A DNA stretch of 64,000 bases from Phyllobacterium sp. 21LDTY02-6 (lineage in GTDB: Bacteria > Pseudomonadota > Alphaproteobacteria > Rhizobiales > Rhizobiaceae). Below the pieces are notes generated by a model, which made no database searches, was not told the origin of the DNA, and worked only from the letters and a program-made list of their open reading frames with translations. Position numbers and translations under genes: made by a program. Below, in pieces: positions 1 through 8,464 of this stretch (position 1 is its first letter; each line of letters opens with the position of its first letter). Location of the stretch: contig NZ_JAMJWD020000006.1 of the NCBI RefSeq assembly GCF_023554255.2, forward strand, positions 248,001 to 312,000. The letters are read 5' to 3'.

Positions 1-374
1 TCGTTCGCGCGCCGCCGCCGCTCCGCATGATCGATGATGCCCATCCGCGTCGGCGCATGGCCGAGGAACAGGTTCTGCTCCACGGTCAGCTGCGGCACGA
101 GATCCAGCTCCTGGTAGATCATGGAAATGCCGTGGCGCGCCGCATCGGCGGGCGAGCGCAGTTCCACCGGCTGGCCGCCGATGGCCAGTTCGCCGCCCGT
201 CGGGCGGAAGGCGCCGGCGATGATCTTCAGCAGGGTGGACTTGCCGGCGCCATTGGCACCAAGCAGGCAATGGACCTCGCCGGGCCGCACTTCCAGCGAC
301 GCCGATTCCAGCGCCACGATGCTGGGCAGGAAGATCTTCGAGACATTGCGAACGGTTAGAACATTATCAGGCAT
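1..374 (-). CDS. Sugar ABC transporter ATP-binding protein, N-terminal part (RbsA/MglA type)
   Basis: This is the N-terminal 124 or so codons of an ATPase that energises uptake of a simple sugar or polyol. The gene runs off the left edge of the window. Translation from ATG at 372-374 gives Walker A GANGAGKST at residues 39-47, followed by a Q-loop region (IYQELDLVPQLTVEQN) typical of the duplicated RbsA/MglA/XylG ATPases, which are usually about 500 aa. The start overlaps the last codons of the SorC regulator upstream on the same strand by 8 bases, so it belongs to the operon starting at 4988. A permease is expected just beyond the edge. The class call is firm. The substrate is not readable from this fragment. 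Confidence 0.88.
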   Translation of the reverse strand, partial: MPDNVLTVRNVSKIFLPSIVALESASLEVRPGEVHCLLGANGAGKSTLLKIIAGAFRPTGGELAIGGQPVELRSPADAARHGISMIYQELDLVPQLTVEQNLFLGHAPTRMGIIDHAERRRRAN

Positions 375-1359
375 CCGACATCCTCAGCGCATATCGTGCG
401 GTTGCTTCATCGGTAACGATGACCGAAACATAGCCGGCCTTGAGCGCCGACGCGGCGATGCGGAACTTCTCCTCGCCCGCGACGACGCCGATCGACCACT
501 TCTTGGTTTTCAGGAATTCGAGCCGCATCCCGACGGTGCGGTCGTCAATGGCGCGGTCGACTATATTGCCGTCGCCATCGACGAAGCGGCCGAGTATGTC
601 GCCGACGGCGCCGGCGTCCTTCAGCCGGTCTATGTCGGCTTCGTCGAGATAGCCGGAGCTGAGAAGCACCGATTCATGCGTGATGCCGCCCATGCCGAAG
701 CAGACCACCTCCGCCTGCATGGCAAGGTCGAGCACGCGCTCGATGATCGGGTCTTCTTCGAGCACTTCGCGCGTGCTCTTCTTGCCGACGATGGCCGGCA
801 CCGGCAGGAGCGTCGCCGTGCCATTGCCGGCCTTGGCGAATTCCTCCGCGACCGCGCTGGTATGGGTCATCGAGGAACGCAGGTTGGTAGCGCCATTGAC
901 CAGCACCACATGCACGCCCGGGTTCCAGTTCGTCGGCAGGAACCGCGCCACCGCCGACATGGTGCGGCCCCAGGATACGCCGACGAGATCGGCCCGCGGC
1001 GTCAGGCCCGTCAGGTAGCGGGCCGCGGCCTGGGCGACGCTCTCGATCAGCAGCCCGGAATCCGCCGTGCCGCCGGAAGGAACGACGACGGCATCGTTGA
1101 GGCCGAATTCCTGCTGCAGCCGCACTTCGAGTTCGGTCTTGCGCTGGGCGCGCGGCGTGATCTCGATCCGCACGACGCCAAGCTCCTTGGCCTCCGTCAT
1201 CAGCCGGCCGACCTGCCAGCGCGTCAGGCCGAGCTCCTTGGCGATCTCGCTCTGTGTCTTGTCGAGGTCGTAATAGAGCTTGGCCACGCGCACCATCAGA
1301 TGCTCGCGCTGCTCGTCGGAAGGAAGCCTGGTGGAGGAAGTCAGCCGCGCATCGGTCAT
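367..1359 (-). CDS. SorC/DeoR-family sugar-binding transcriptional regulator
   Basis: A 330-residue DNA-binding regulator of the SorC family. Residues about 25-62 carry a helix-turn-helix (TQSEIAKELGLTRWQVGRLM) and the rest is the SorC sugar-phosphate-binding domain. SorC proteins usually sense a phosphorylated pathway sugar, here presumably the product of the adjacent FGGY kinase. The gene overlaps the kinase stop by four bases (ATGA) and the following ATPase start by eight, so it is embedded in the operon. It probably controls the promoter in front of the binding-protein gene at 4988. The family is clear from the sequence. The inducer is inference. Confidence 0.9.
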   Translation of the reverse strand: MTDARLTSSTRLPSDEQREHLMVRVAKLYYDLDKTQSEIAKELGLTRWQVGRLMTEAKELGVVRIEITPRAQRKTELEVRLQQEFGLNDAVVVPSGGTADSGLLIESVAQAAARYLTGLTPRADLVGVSWGRTMSAVARFLPTNWNPGVHVVLVNGATNLRSSMTHTSAVAEEFAKAGNGTATLLPVPAIVGKKSTREVLEEDPIIERVLDLAMQAEVVCFGMGGITHESVLLSSGYLDEADIDRLKDAGAVGDILGRFVDGDGNIVDRAIDDRTVGMRLEFLKTKKWSIGVVAGEEKFRIAASALKAGYVSVIVTDEATARYALRMSDA

Positions 1360-2876
1360 TGTTCGGTTCCCGCTCTTTGCCGCGCGCTGAGATCGTGGAG
1401 CACCGGCGTCAATGATTCCGTTGCCGTTCTATAAAGTTCCAGCATGTTGCGATAGCGCCTGCTGGCGGCGGGATCGGGCAGGAGTTCGCGCGTCGGCGCG
1501 GCACAGCTTTCCGAGGCGCTGATCAGGTCCGGAAACAGGCCGAGCGCATGGGCCGAGCACGCCGCCGTGCCGATGAGCGAGAGATTGTCGCCATAGGCCA
1601 CCTGCACCGGCCGGCCGAGTGCATCGACGGTGGCCTGCAACCAGAGCGGGTTCTTGCAGATGCCGCCCGCCACCACGATCCGATCGACCGATACGCTGCG
1701 TTCTTCAAGCACATCGACCACATTGGCCGAGCCGAGGGCGATCGAGTCCACGGCCGCCGAATATATGTCCGCCCGGCCATGGCCGAGGGAGAGCCCGAGA
1801 ATGGCGCCGCGCAGGTCGGCATCCCGGTAAGGCGTGCGGTTGCCCATCCAGTAGTCGAGGGTGAGCAGGCCGGAATTGCGGGCCGCGGCGGACGAGGCCT
1901 CGCGGATGAGATCGGCATGGCCGGCCTCGTCCAGCCCGAAAATCTTGCGGCTGAGCCAGTTGAGGATCGAGCCGGCGGAGACCTGCCCCGCCTCCACCAG
2001 CCAGAGCCCGTCGACCAGCGCATTCGGATAGGGACCCCAGAAGCCGCGCACATCGCCCTGTCCGGCGAGATGGGTGAGATGGACGACGGATGTGCCGCCG
2101 ATGATCAGCATGACGCCGGCGGCGACCGTGCCGGCGCCGAGCATGCCGATATGGGCATCGATGCCGCCCTGGACGACGATCGCCGGCCCTGCAATGCCGA
2201 GTGCATCGCGCACTTCCGGCAGCAAGGCCCCGACAGGATCGCCCACCGGGACGATGGTCGCGGGCAGCTTGCCGTGAAGGCCGGGAATGCCGAGGGCTTC
2301 GTAGATCTCGGGCACGAAGCTGCCGGCGCTGGAATCATAGTTCCACTTGCAGGCGGCGTTCATGCGCGAGCCGGCCCAGATGCCGCTCAGCCGGTAATTG
2401 ATGAAATCGAGCGCCTCGCAGATAATATCGGCACTGGCGAAGACTTCCGGCTCGTTGGCCGCCAGCCACATCGCCTTCGGAACGAGCCATTCGGCTGCAT
2501 CGCCGCCGCCGCTATAGGCCATGACGGGATGGGACACGGCTTCGGTTGCGCGCGCTTCGGCGGCCGCCCGGCAATCCATCCACAGGATGGCCGGATAGAG
2601 CGGTGCGCTTTCCCTGTCGCAGATCACCACGGACGACGCGGTAGTCGCCACGCAGACGGCGGCGATATCGTTCGATCCGCATTGGGCGATGGCATCGCGG
2701 CCGGCGGCAAGCACCGCGGCCCACCATTCTTCCGGCTGCTGCTCCGCCCAGCCGGCGCGTGGATGCGCGGTCGCATAGCTCGCCTCGGACGTGGCCAGCA
2801 TGGTGCGCCGTTCGACATCATAGACGCCTGCCCTGGCACCTCCCGTGCCAAGATCGAAGCTAAGGACGAGTGTCAT
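1356..2876 (-). CDS. FGGY-family carbohydrate kinase
   Basis: A 506-residue sugar kinase. The N-terminal FGGY nucleotide-binding motif FDLGTGGARAGVYD is at residues 7-20. Two actin-like lobes follow, with the C-terminal FGGY signature region around VAGGICKNPLWLQ. The family phosphorylates pentuloses, hexuloses, glycerol or tetritols. The pairing with a GatD-like dehydrogenase suggests that a polyol is first oxidised to a ketose, which this enzyme then phosphorylates. The start at 2876 lies 28 bases after the dehydrogenase stop. Substrate specificity cannot be assigned from sequence alone; the ALDFINYRLSG segment is generic to ribulokinase/xylulokinase-like members. Confidence 0.9.
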   Translation of the reverse strand: MTLVLSFDLGTGGARAGVYDVERRTMLATSEASYATAHPRAGWAEQQPEEWWAAVLAAGRDAIAQCGSNDIAAVCVATTASSVVICDRESAPLYPAILWMDCRAAAEARATEAVSHPVMAYSGGGDAAEWLVPKAMWLAANEPEVFASADIICEALDFINYRLSGIWAGSRMNAACKWNYDSSAGSFVPEIYEALGIPGLHGKLPATIVPVGDPVGALLPEVRDALGIAGPAIVVQGGIDAHIGMLGAGTVAAGVMLIIGGTSVVHLTHLAGQGDVRGFWGPYPNALVDGLWLVEAGQVSAGSILNWLSRKIFGLDEAGHADLIREASSAAARNSGLLTLDYWMGNRTPYRDADLRGAILGLSLGHGRADIYSAAVDSIALGSANVVDVLEERSVSVDRIVVAGGICKNPLWLQATVDALGRPVQVAYGDNLSLIGTAACSAHALGLFPDLISASESCAAPTRELLPDPAASRRYRNMLELYRTATESLTPVLHDLSARQRAGTEQ

Positions 2877-2904
2877 CCTCTAAATCCTCCCTGTCCCGCC
2901 ACGA

Positions 2905-3927
2905 TCAGGGGCGGAACATCACCTTGGAGAAGAACATCGACCTGTCATTCTGGAACTTGCCGAACATTGCCGGCAGTTCGGCAAGGTCGAGGTCATGGGT
3001 CAGCATGAATTCCCATTCGAGTTCTCCCGATCCGAGCTTCTCCAGCGTGACCGTCCATTGCGGCCCGGGATAGGGCGCGCCGAACGAATTCCACGACCCA
3101 TGCAGGGAAATCTCCTGCCGCAGGAAATGCTGGAAAGTCTTGTTGTCGAGCGGCACTTCGCCGACCGGAATGCCGATGAATACCACATGGCCGCTGGGCG
3201 CCGCCATCTTTACGGCCATGTTGATGGACGAGGGATGCCCCGCTGCCTCCACGATCGTATCGCAGAGAAGACCGGCCGGTATGTCGCTGCCGGAAAGGAA
3301 CGTGTGCTTGGCGCCGGCCCGGCGGGCGAGTTCCAGCTTCTCTTCCGACACGTCCACCGCGACGACTTCGCTGGCGCCCATGAGCCGCATCCACTGGATG
3401 GCGAACAGGCCGATGGGGCCGCAGCCGATGACGCCGCCGCGCTGGCCCATGGTCATGCCGCCGGCCTTCCAGATGGCGTGGAGTGCGATCGAGGCGGGGT
3501 CGGTCATGGCGACGGCCCTTGGATCGATGCCTTCCGGCGTCTTCAGGAGATTGGACACCGGCACGCAGACATATTCCGCATAGGCGCCATCGCGGCGGGA
3601 ACCGAAATAATCATAGTCGCGGCAGCGCGAGAACTGGCCCTTCTGGCACTGGTCGCATTTGTAGCAGGGCAGCATGGGCGGCACGGCCACGAGTTCGCCC
3701 TTGGTGAAGCCTTCGACGCCCTCGCCCAGTTCGGCGATATGGCCGGAGAATTCATGGCCGCAGATCAGCGGCATCTTGTGCGCGCCCTTGATCAGCATGC
3801 GCGGCAGGTCGGAGCCGCAGACACCGACGGCGGCAACGCGCAGCAGCACATGCCCCGGAAGCACATCCGGAACGGGAACCTCTTCGAGGCGTATATCACC
3901 GGGGGCGTAAAGTACTGCTGCGCGCAT
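2905..3927 (-). CDS. Zinc-dependent polyol dehydrogenase (GatD-like MDR family)
   Basis: A 340-residue medium-chain dehydrogenase. The start is placed at ATG 3925-3927 (MRAAVLYAPG) because the homologous fold begins there; an in-frame upstream start at 3990 would add unrelated residues. Catalytic zinc ligands are Cys37, His58 and Glu59 (GHEFSG), and the structural zinc cysteines are 88, 91, 94 and 102. The nucleotide loop GCGPIG is near residue 166. Stretches such as CGSDLPR, GSRRDG and a tryptophan-rich SWNSFGAPYPGPQW resemble galactitol-1-phosphate 5-dehydrogenase (GatD). It probably oxidises a polyol, or its phosphate, using NAD(P). It sits between the binding protein and the FGGY kinase. 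Confidence 0.88.
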   Translation of the reverse strand: MRAAVLYAPGDIRLEEVPVPDVLPGHVLLRVAAVGVCGSDLPRMLIKGAHKMPLICGHEFSGHIAELGEGVEGFTKGELVAVPPMLPCYKCDQCQKGQFSRCRDYDYFGSRRDGAYAEYVCVPVSNLLKTPEGIDPRAVAMTDPASIALHAIWKAGGMTMGQRGGVIGCGPIGLFAIQWMRLMGASEVVAVDVSEEKLELARRAGAKHTFLSGSDIPAGLLCDTIVEAAGHPSSINMAVKMAAPSGHVVFIGIPVGEVPLDNKTFQHFLRQEISLHGSWNSFGAPYPGPQWTVTLEKLGSGELEWEFMLTHDLDLAELPAMFGKFQNDRSMFFSKVMFRP

Positions 3928-3962
3928 GATGGATCCTTGACTGCGTATGGATAGGAAACAAT

Positions 3963-3987
3963 GCGGGGTCGGCAGAACCGGCCCCGC
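3963..3987 (-). terminator. Intercistronic stem-loop after the sugar-binding-protein gene
   Basis: Between the binding-protein stop (3996) and the dehydrogenase start (3927) the transcript can form a 10-bp GC-rich stem with a 5-base loop. Pairs run from 3963/3987 to 3972/3978, with one G-U pair. Only a short T-rich stretch follows, so it is more likely an mRNA-stabilising or attenuating hairpin than a full terminator. Such hairpins often raise binding-protein expression above that of the downstream genes. Confidence 0.55.
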
Positions 3988-3995
3988 CAATATGG

Positions 3996-4988
3996 TTATT
4001 TGCCCAGAACCTCGGGGCGATATTCGGCGAACAGGCCTTCACGCGGGAAATCCGCGACATTCTTGGCAGTGACGAGCGTCGAACCGGCATCGACGAACTT
4101 GGCCACCGGCTTCTTCGCCGCCGCCTCGCGCGCCACCTGGATGGTCACGTCGCCGAGATATTTCGGATCGTTCAGCGCGGAAGCGATGTAATTGCCGCCA
4201 TCGGCGATGATGCCGAGGGCTTCCGAAAGCCCATCGACGCCGGCGACGAGCACGTCGTTGCGGTTGTTTTCCTTCAGCACCTGCAGCGCGCCGAGAGCCA
4301 TGTCGTCATTATGGGCATAGACCAGCTTGACGTCCGGATTTGCCTGCAGGAGATCCTGCATGGCGGTAACGGCATTGGCCCGGATATATTCGGCATAGGG
4401 TCCCTCGACGATCGTATGGCCGGAACCCTCGATCGCCTTGTGGAAGCCGTCGCGGCGATCCATCATGACCGCGCCGCCGGCATCGCCCTGGATCTCGATG
4501 ATCTTGGCCTTCTCCACGCCATCGGCCTTCAGCCTTTCGACGACTGCCTCGCCGACCATCTGGCCCATCTTCTTGTTGTCGCGGCCGATATGGGCGGTGA
4601 CGCCCTCGCCATTGACGCTGCGGTCGACGGTGATGACCGGGATGCCTGCGGCAACGGCGGCTTCGAGCGAAGGCACGACCGCATCAGGATTGACCGGATT
4701 GATGATGAGCGCGTTGACGCCCTGGGTGATCAGATCCTGGATATCGTTGTTCTGCTTGCTCACATCGCCATTGGCATCGAGGAAGATCAGCGTATCGCCG
4801 CCCGCCTTGGCCGCTGCCTCGGCGCCGGTCTTCAATTGCACATAGAATGGCGACTGCAGCGTCACCTGGCTGAAGCCGATCTTCAATCCCTCCGCATGGG
4901 CTGGCGCGGTTAGCCCGATACCTGCCGCGAGCGCAACGGCAGACGCGGCCAGAACGAATCTCGACAAAAAACGACGACGGTTGAGCAT
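3996..4988 (-). CDS. Periplasmic sugar-binding protein of ABC transporter (RbsB-like)
   Basis: A 330-residue binding protein of the ribose/galactose type (periplasmic-binding family 1/4). The start at 4988 is chosen over 5003 because GGGAGGAAAACC directly precedes that ATG. The N-terminus MLNRRRFLSRFVLAASAV is followed by a hydrophobic stretch and an AHA cleavage site near residue 32. The arginine-rich start could allow Tat export. Mature features include the family segments GFSQVTLQSPFYVQLKTGAE and NALIINPVNPDAV. It is the first gene of the minus-strand operon and delivers a monosaccharide or polyol to the transporter whose ATPase is at the left edge. Confidence 0.93.
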   Translation of the reverse strand: MLNRRRFLSRFVLAASAVALAAGIGLTAPAHAEGLKIGFSQVTLQSPFYVQLKTGAEAAAKAGGDTLIFLDANGDVSKQNNDIQDLITQGVNALIINPVNPDAVVPSLEAAVAAGIPVITVDRSVNGEGVTAHIGRDNKKMGQMVGEAVVERLKADGVEKAKIIEIQGDAGGAVMMDRRDGFHKAIEGSGHTIVEGPYAEYIRANAVTAMQDLLQANPDVKLVYAHNDDMALGALQVLKENNRNDVLVAGVDGLSEALGIIADGGNYIASALNDPKYLGDVTIQVAREAAAKKPVAKFVDAGSTLVTAKNVADFPREGLFAEYRPEVLGK

Positions 4989-5043
4989 GGTTTTCCTCCC
5001 CATTGACCCAGATTTTCAGAGCGAACAACAAAAGTGCAATTTC

Positions 5044-5080
5044 TGCTCATTTGTTAAATTGAAAATAAGCAGATGCTCAT
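5044..5080. promoter_or_regulatory. Candidate SorC operator upstream of the sugar operon
   Basis: The heptamer TGCTCAT occurs at 5044-5050 and again at 5074-5080, exactly 30 bases apart (about three helical turns). The first copy also pairs with an inverted AGCA at 5068-5071 across an AT-rich core. The site lies about 60-90 bases upstream of the binding-protein start (4988), within the 245-base divergent gap. It is a plausible binding region for the SorC regulator. No experimentally defined consensus was matched. Confidence 0.3.
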
Positions 5081-5233
5081 GGCGGTGTCAACCTCACTGA
5101 AAATTTGCAATGGCCCATGGAGATTTGCATCTGCATCCTGCGCACCTCAGTGCTGCAATGCGCTGCGAAGGTGCTTGCGCGACGCCCGGCGATGGTCCTA
5201 AGCTGGCAGCTCCCCCATTGCGAGATTCTCCCG

Positions 5234-6166
5234 ATGCTCATCACAAGCGAGACCATGGCCGACACCGCGCGGCTGATCCGTCCCCATGTGCGCCGAACGC
5301 CTGTCCTGCGCACCGACCTGGCCGATTTCGGCGGTCCGGCGCTGCCGCTCGACCTGAAGCTCGAATGCCTGCAGCATTCCGGCTCGTTCAAGGCGCGCGG
5401 CGCTTTCGCCAATCTGCTGACGCGCGAGATTCCCGCCGCCGGCGTCGTCGCGGCCTCGGGCGGCAATCATGGCGCGGCCGTCGCCTATGCCGCGAAGCAG
5501 CTCGGCATCCGCGCGACCATTTTCGTGCCCGAAGTTGCCTCGGCGGCGAAGATCGCGCTGATCCGGCAATATGGCGCCGATATCGTCATCGGTGGGGCGC
5601 GCTACGCCGATGCGCTGGCCGCGAGCGAGACATTCATTGCCGAACATGGCGCGCTCGCCGTCCATGCCTATGACCAGATGGAGACCCTGCTCGGCCAGGG
5701 TACGCTGGGCCACGAGATCGAAGAGGATTTGCCCGAGGTGACGACGCTGCTGGTGGCGGTTGGCGGCGGCGGGCTCATCGGCGGCATAGCCGCTTGGTAT
5801 GCCAGCCGCATCAGGATCGTGGCGGTGGAGCCCGACGGCGCCCCGACGCTGCACGATGCCTTGCGGGCCGGCAAACCGGTCGAAGCGCCGGCGGGCAGCG
5901 TCGCGTCGGATTCCCTCGCCCCGCGCCAGGTGGGGCAGCTCATGTTTCCGATCGCACGGGACCATGTCGCCGAATCGGTCCTCGTCACGGATGATGCGAT
6001 CATCGCCGCGCAGAAGGCGCTGTGGAATGGCGCTCGCGTCGTGGCCGAACCGGGCGGCGCCACCGCCCTTGCCGCCATCCTGTCGGGCGCCTATCGTCCC
6101 GGTCCTGACGAGCGCGTCGCCGTGCTCGTCTGCGGGTCGAATACGACAGCCGTCGATTTCGGCTGA
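5234..6166 (+). CDS. PLP-dependent threonine/serine dehydratase-like protein
   Basis: A 310-residue fold-type II PLP enzyme. The Schiff-base lysine is Lys53 in SGSFKARGA. The phosphate-binding and substrate loops are ASGGNHGAAV near residue 80 and VGGGGLIGG near 180, and a C-terminal CGSN motif follows. The family deaminates threonine or serine to a 2-oxoacid. This short form lacks the regulatory ACT domain of biosynthetic IlvA, so a catabolic or metabolite-repair role (threonine/serine dehydratase or a serine racemase-like activity) is likely. The start at 5234 (MLITSETM) is preferred. An upstream ATG at 5105 would add 43 unrelated, cysteine-rich residues. It is followed by pepT after 30 bases. 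Confidence 0.85.
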   Translation: MLITSETMADTARLIRPHVRRTPVLRTDLADFGGPALPLDLKLECLQHSGSFKARGAFANLLTREIPAAGVVAASGGNHGAAVAYAAKQLGIRATIFVPEVASAAKIALIRQYGADIVIGGARYADALAASETFIAEHGALAVHAYDQMETLLGQGTLGHEIEEDLPEVTTLLVAVGGGGLIGGIAAWYASRIRIVAVEPDGAPTLHDALRAGKPVEAPAGSVASDSLAPRQVGQLMFPIARDHVAESVLVTDDAIIAAQKALWNGARVVAEPGGATALAAILSGAYRPGPDERVAVLVCGSNTTAVDFG

Positions 6167-6196
6167 TAGCGGCCGAATGGTCTGAAAGGAAGAGCA

Positions 6197-7435
6197 ATGA
6201 ACCAGACTGTCGTCGAACGTTTCCTGCGTTACGTGGTGATCGATACGCAGTCCGACCCGACATCGCCCAGGCAGCCATCGACGGAGAAGCAGAAGGATCT
6301 CGGCCGTCTTCTGGTGGAGGAACTGCTGGAACTTGGCCTTTCCGACGCCCATCTCGACGAACATGGCTATGTCTACGCCACCATCCCGTCCAATGTGGAC
6401 AGGCCGGTGCCGGTCATATGTTTCTGCTCCCACATGGATACGGCGCCCGATTTCAGCGGAGCCAATGTCAAGCCGCAGATCGTGCGCAATTATGGCGGCG
6501 GCGATATCCCCTTGCCGGGGGATTCCAGCCGGATCATCCGCCCGAGCGAACACAAGGCATTGTCGGACCAGATCGGCAACGACATCATCACCACGGACGG
6601 CACGACCCTGCTCGGAGCGGACGACAAGGCCGGCATCGCCGAGATCATGACCGCCGCGCAGACATTGGTGCAGAACCCGCAGATCCCGCACGGGACCGTC
6701 AAGATCCTGTTCACGCCGGATGAGGAGATCGGCCGCGGCGTCGACAAGGTCGACCTCGCCAGGCTCGGCGCCGAATTCGCCTATACGGTCGATGGTTCGA
6801 CGGCGGGCACTATCGAGGACGAGACCTTCTCGGCCGACGGCGTGGAGATCACCATATCCGGCGTCGCCATTCATCCGGGCTTTGCCAAGGGCCGGATGCA
6901 GAACGCCATCAAGATCGCGGCCGCGCTGCTGGACAGGCTTCCCGCCGACCAGGCGCCTGAAACGACCGAGGGGCGGCAGGGCTTCATCCACCCGACCGGC
7001 ATCACCGGGTCGATGGAAAAGGCCGAACTCGGCTTTATCATCCGCGATTTCGACGATGCGCTTCTCAAGCAGCGCGCCGCGCTGCTCGAGACATTGCTGA
7101 ACGAGGTCGTCGCCGCCTATCCCGGCGCGTCCTCTACCTTTGAGGTCAAGGAACAATACCGCAATCTGAAACAGGTGCTCGACCAGCATCCCCGGATCGT
7201 CGAATACGCCACCGAGGCGATAGCGCGGGCGGGCCTGACGCCGGTGCGCGGCAGTATCCGCGGCGGCACCGACGGATCGCGCCTGTCGTTCATGGGCCTC
7301 CCCTGCGCCAACATTTTCGCCGGTGGCCACGCCTTCCACTCGCCGCTGGAATGGGTGAGCCGGCAGGACATGGAAAAGAGCGTCGCCACGCTGGTGGCAC
7401 TCGCACAGATCTGGGCCGAACGCAGCGAGGGCTGA
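6197..7435 (+). CDS. pepT: Peptidase T (tripeptide aminopeptidase)
   Basis: A 412-residue M20 metallopeptidase that removes the N-terminal residue from tripeptides in the cytoplasm. Dinuclear zinc residues are visible: His79 and Asp81 (SHMDTAPDFSG), Asp142 (GADDKAG) and Glu176-Glu177 (TPDEEIG), with the GGTDGS segment near the C-terminus. The length matches PepT, and AGGAAGAGCA precedes the ATG with a good spacing. It is probably co-transcribed with the dehydratase 30 bases upstream, so released amino acids could be deaminated directly. Nothing is unusual in the sequence. Confidence 0.95.
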   Translation: MNQTVVERFLRYVVIDTQSDPTSPRQPSTEKQKDLGRLLVEELLELGLSDAHLDEHGYVYATIPSNVDRPVPVICFCSHMDTAPDFSGANVKPQIVRNYGGGDIPLPGDSSRIIRPSEHKALSDQIGNDIITTDGTTLLGADDKAGIAEIMTAAQTLVQNPQIPHGTVKILFTPDEEIGRGVDKVDLARLGAEFAYTVDGSTAGTIEDETFSADGVEITISGVAIHPGFAKGRMQNAIKIAAALLDRLPADQAPETTEGRQGFIHPTGITGSMEKAELGFIIRDFDDALLKQRAALLETLLNEVVAAYPGASSTFEVKEQYRNLKQVLDQHPRIVEYATEAIARAGLTPVRGSIRGGTDGSRLSFMGLPCANIFAGGHAFHSPLEWVSRQDMEKSVATLVALAQIWAERSEG

Positions 7436-7517
7436 GAGCGGTGGTTTGGTGGTGGGGTGGTAGTTCTGTGACGTTTCAATCTCTGGCGCCCAACCTTCTT
7501 GCAATCAATCCAATAAC

Positions 7518-7614
7518 CCTCATCCTGAGCTTGTCGAAGGGCGCAGCAACGGTGGTGCAATCCCTTTTTTGTTGCATCAGCATAGTGCGTGCTTCGACAA
7601 GCTCAGCATGAGGG
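7518..7614. repeat. Inverted pair of dispersed TTGTCGAAG-type repeat
   Basis: The element at 7518-7540 (containing CTGAGCTTGTCGAAGG) is repeated in inverted orientation at 7592-7614 (CTTCGACAAGCTCAG). The two could pair over about 23 bases with only one or two mismatches around a 50-base loop. Sequences of this type are common dispersed intergenic palindromes in alphaproteobacterial genomes. It follows pepT by about 80 bases and could act as a transcript-end structure. Confidence 0.75.
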
Positions 7615-7644
7615 AGGTGGGGGCTCAGCATGAGGGAGGTGGGG
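7601..7644. repeat. Perfect 22-base tandem duplication
   Basis: The 22-base unit beginning GCTCAGCATGAGGGAGG is present twice head to tail, at 7601-7622 and 7623-7644, with no mismatch. The unit is the outer half of the inverted repeat copy at 7592-7614, so it looks like a recent slippage duplication within the repeat. Confidence 0.85.
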
Positions 7645-8055
7645 TGCAATCCCTTTTCGAGATGCTGGATACGGAAAATCCGCACCACGCCCGCGAAAAT
7701 CGCGTCTGGTCATTGAAAAGGGGGGAGACGGGCGGTCTTCAGCGCGTCAATATGGTATCAGGGTCTAGGTCCGAAGACCGCCCGCGACGTCTTTGCCTGC
7801 TGTTCCTGCGTTTGTCAGACGCAACAACCCGGAAAACGAAGCGCTACCTCCGTTTCCTTCTGCAGTTTGCCGGCCAGTCGGGGTTGTCACTTCCGACTAT
7901 CCGGCAACGCCATCCTTTCCCAGCTTGTCGAAACAGCACCGGAAGCTGCTCCCCCACTGGAAAGGACCTGCACAGAATAACCCGGTTTCAAAGTGGTGGG
8001 ATAAGTTTCCATTTATCCCACCAGAGGGGACGGGCGTTGCATTACTGTTGTGGGG

Positions 8056-8080
8056 TCCTTCAACAGGCTCAGGATGAGGA
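8056..8080. repeat. Diverged copy of the dispersed repeat
   Basis: The stretch CCTTCAACAGGCTCAGGATG is a degenerate inverted-orientation copy of the TTGTCGAAG-type element. It sits in the same gene-free kilobase. Confidence 0.6.
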
Positions 8081-8159
8081 TGATTGATTTGATTGCAGAA
8101 AAGCAGGGAGCCCAGGTTGGAAACCTCGCAGAATTATCCCCCTGCCAAACACCCAATTC

Positions 8160-8235
8160 CCTCATCCTGAGCCCTCATGCTGAGCTTGTCGAACCACGAA
8201 GGGCGCAGCAACGTTTGTGCAATCGCTTTTTTATA
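8160..8235. repeat. Long copy of the dispersed repeat with T-run end
   Basis: This copy carries CCTCATCCTGAGC, then a second CATGCTGAGCTTGTCGAA, then GAAGGGCGCAGCAAC, GTGCAATC and a T-run. The same order of blocks occurs at 7518-7570, so the repeated unit is about 55 bases long. The inner block is duplicated here relative to the first copy. Confidence 0.7.
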
Positions 8236-8398
8236 GCACTGCATCAAACATTGCGGCATCGAAGGCAGGCTCTTTTGGGCCGGATTTTTGCCTGCCGCCG
8301 ATGTGCGAACTTCATCATCCCATGTGAATTCGACAACAAGTGACGGTGGTTTCGCTGCGCCGCTCTCTTGACTCCGCAGCTTTTCACGCCGCAATGTA

Positions 8399-8417
8399 TT
8401 GTCTGACGTCTTACATA
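8399..8417. promoter_or_regulatory. Putative GntR-type operator upstream of the transporter operon
   Basis: TTGTCTGACGT (8399-8409) overlaps GTCTTACA (8408-8415). These resemble the two TTGTNNNACAA palindromes in the frl-like promoter region at 14350 and 14476, read on the other strand as TTGTCTTACAA and TTGTCTGACAA. The site lies 48-66 bases upstream of the GTG start at 8465. It would place the transporter under the same GntR regulator. This is a motif match by eye. Confidence 0.4.
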
Positions 8418-8464
8418 ACCACAAGAGAATGCGGGGAAGACGTTGCCAAAGAAGGAGGTCTCTC

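Larger units (their letters stand above)
7436..8464. other. Gene-free, repeat-rich intergenic kilobase
   Basis: This is the longest stretch without a convincing gene, about 1,030 bases. Short open frames exist but have no ribosome site, recognisable motif or normal codon pattern. It holds several copies, in both orientations, of a dispersed element built on CTGAGCTTGTCGAAG, a perfect 22-base tandem duplication, and T-rich ends following shared GTGCAATC stretches. The last ~70 bases contain the presumed promoter of the transporter gene that starts at 8465. No transposase, tRNA or attachment site was recognised. Confidence 0.7.

Noticed and set aside
5198-7504. A 768-codon open frame on the minus strand
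   Set aside because: It is antisense to the dehydratase and pepT genes, has low-complexity Arg/His-rich translation and no family resemblance. It is a GC-rich shadow frame.
7569-8087. A 172-codon plus-strand frame in the gap after pepT
   Set aside because: It runs through the repeat copies and the tandem duplication, has no ribosome site and no domain-like composition.
7518-8235. Repeats as a CRISPR array
   Set aside because: The copies are in both orientations, of unequal length and unevenly spaced, with no cas genes nearby.
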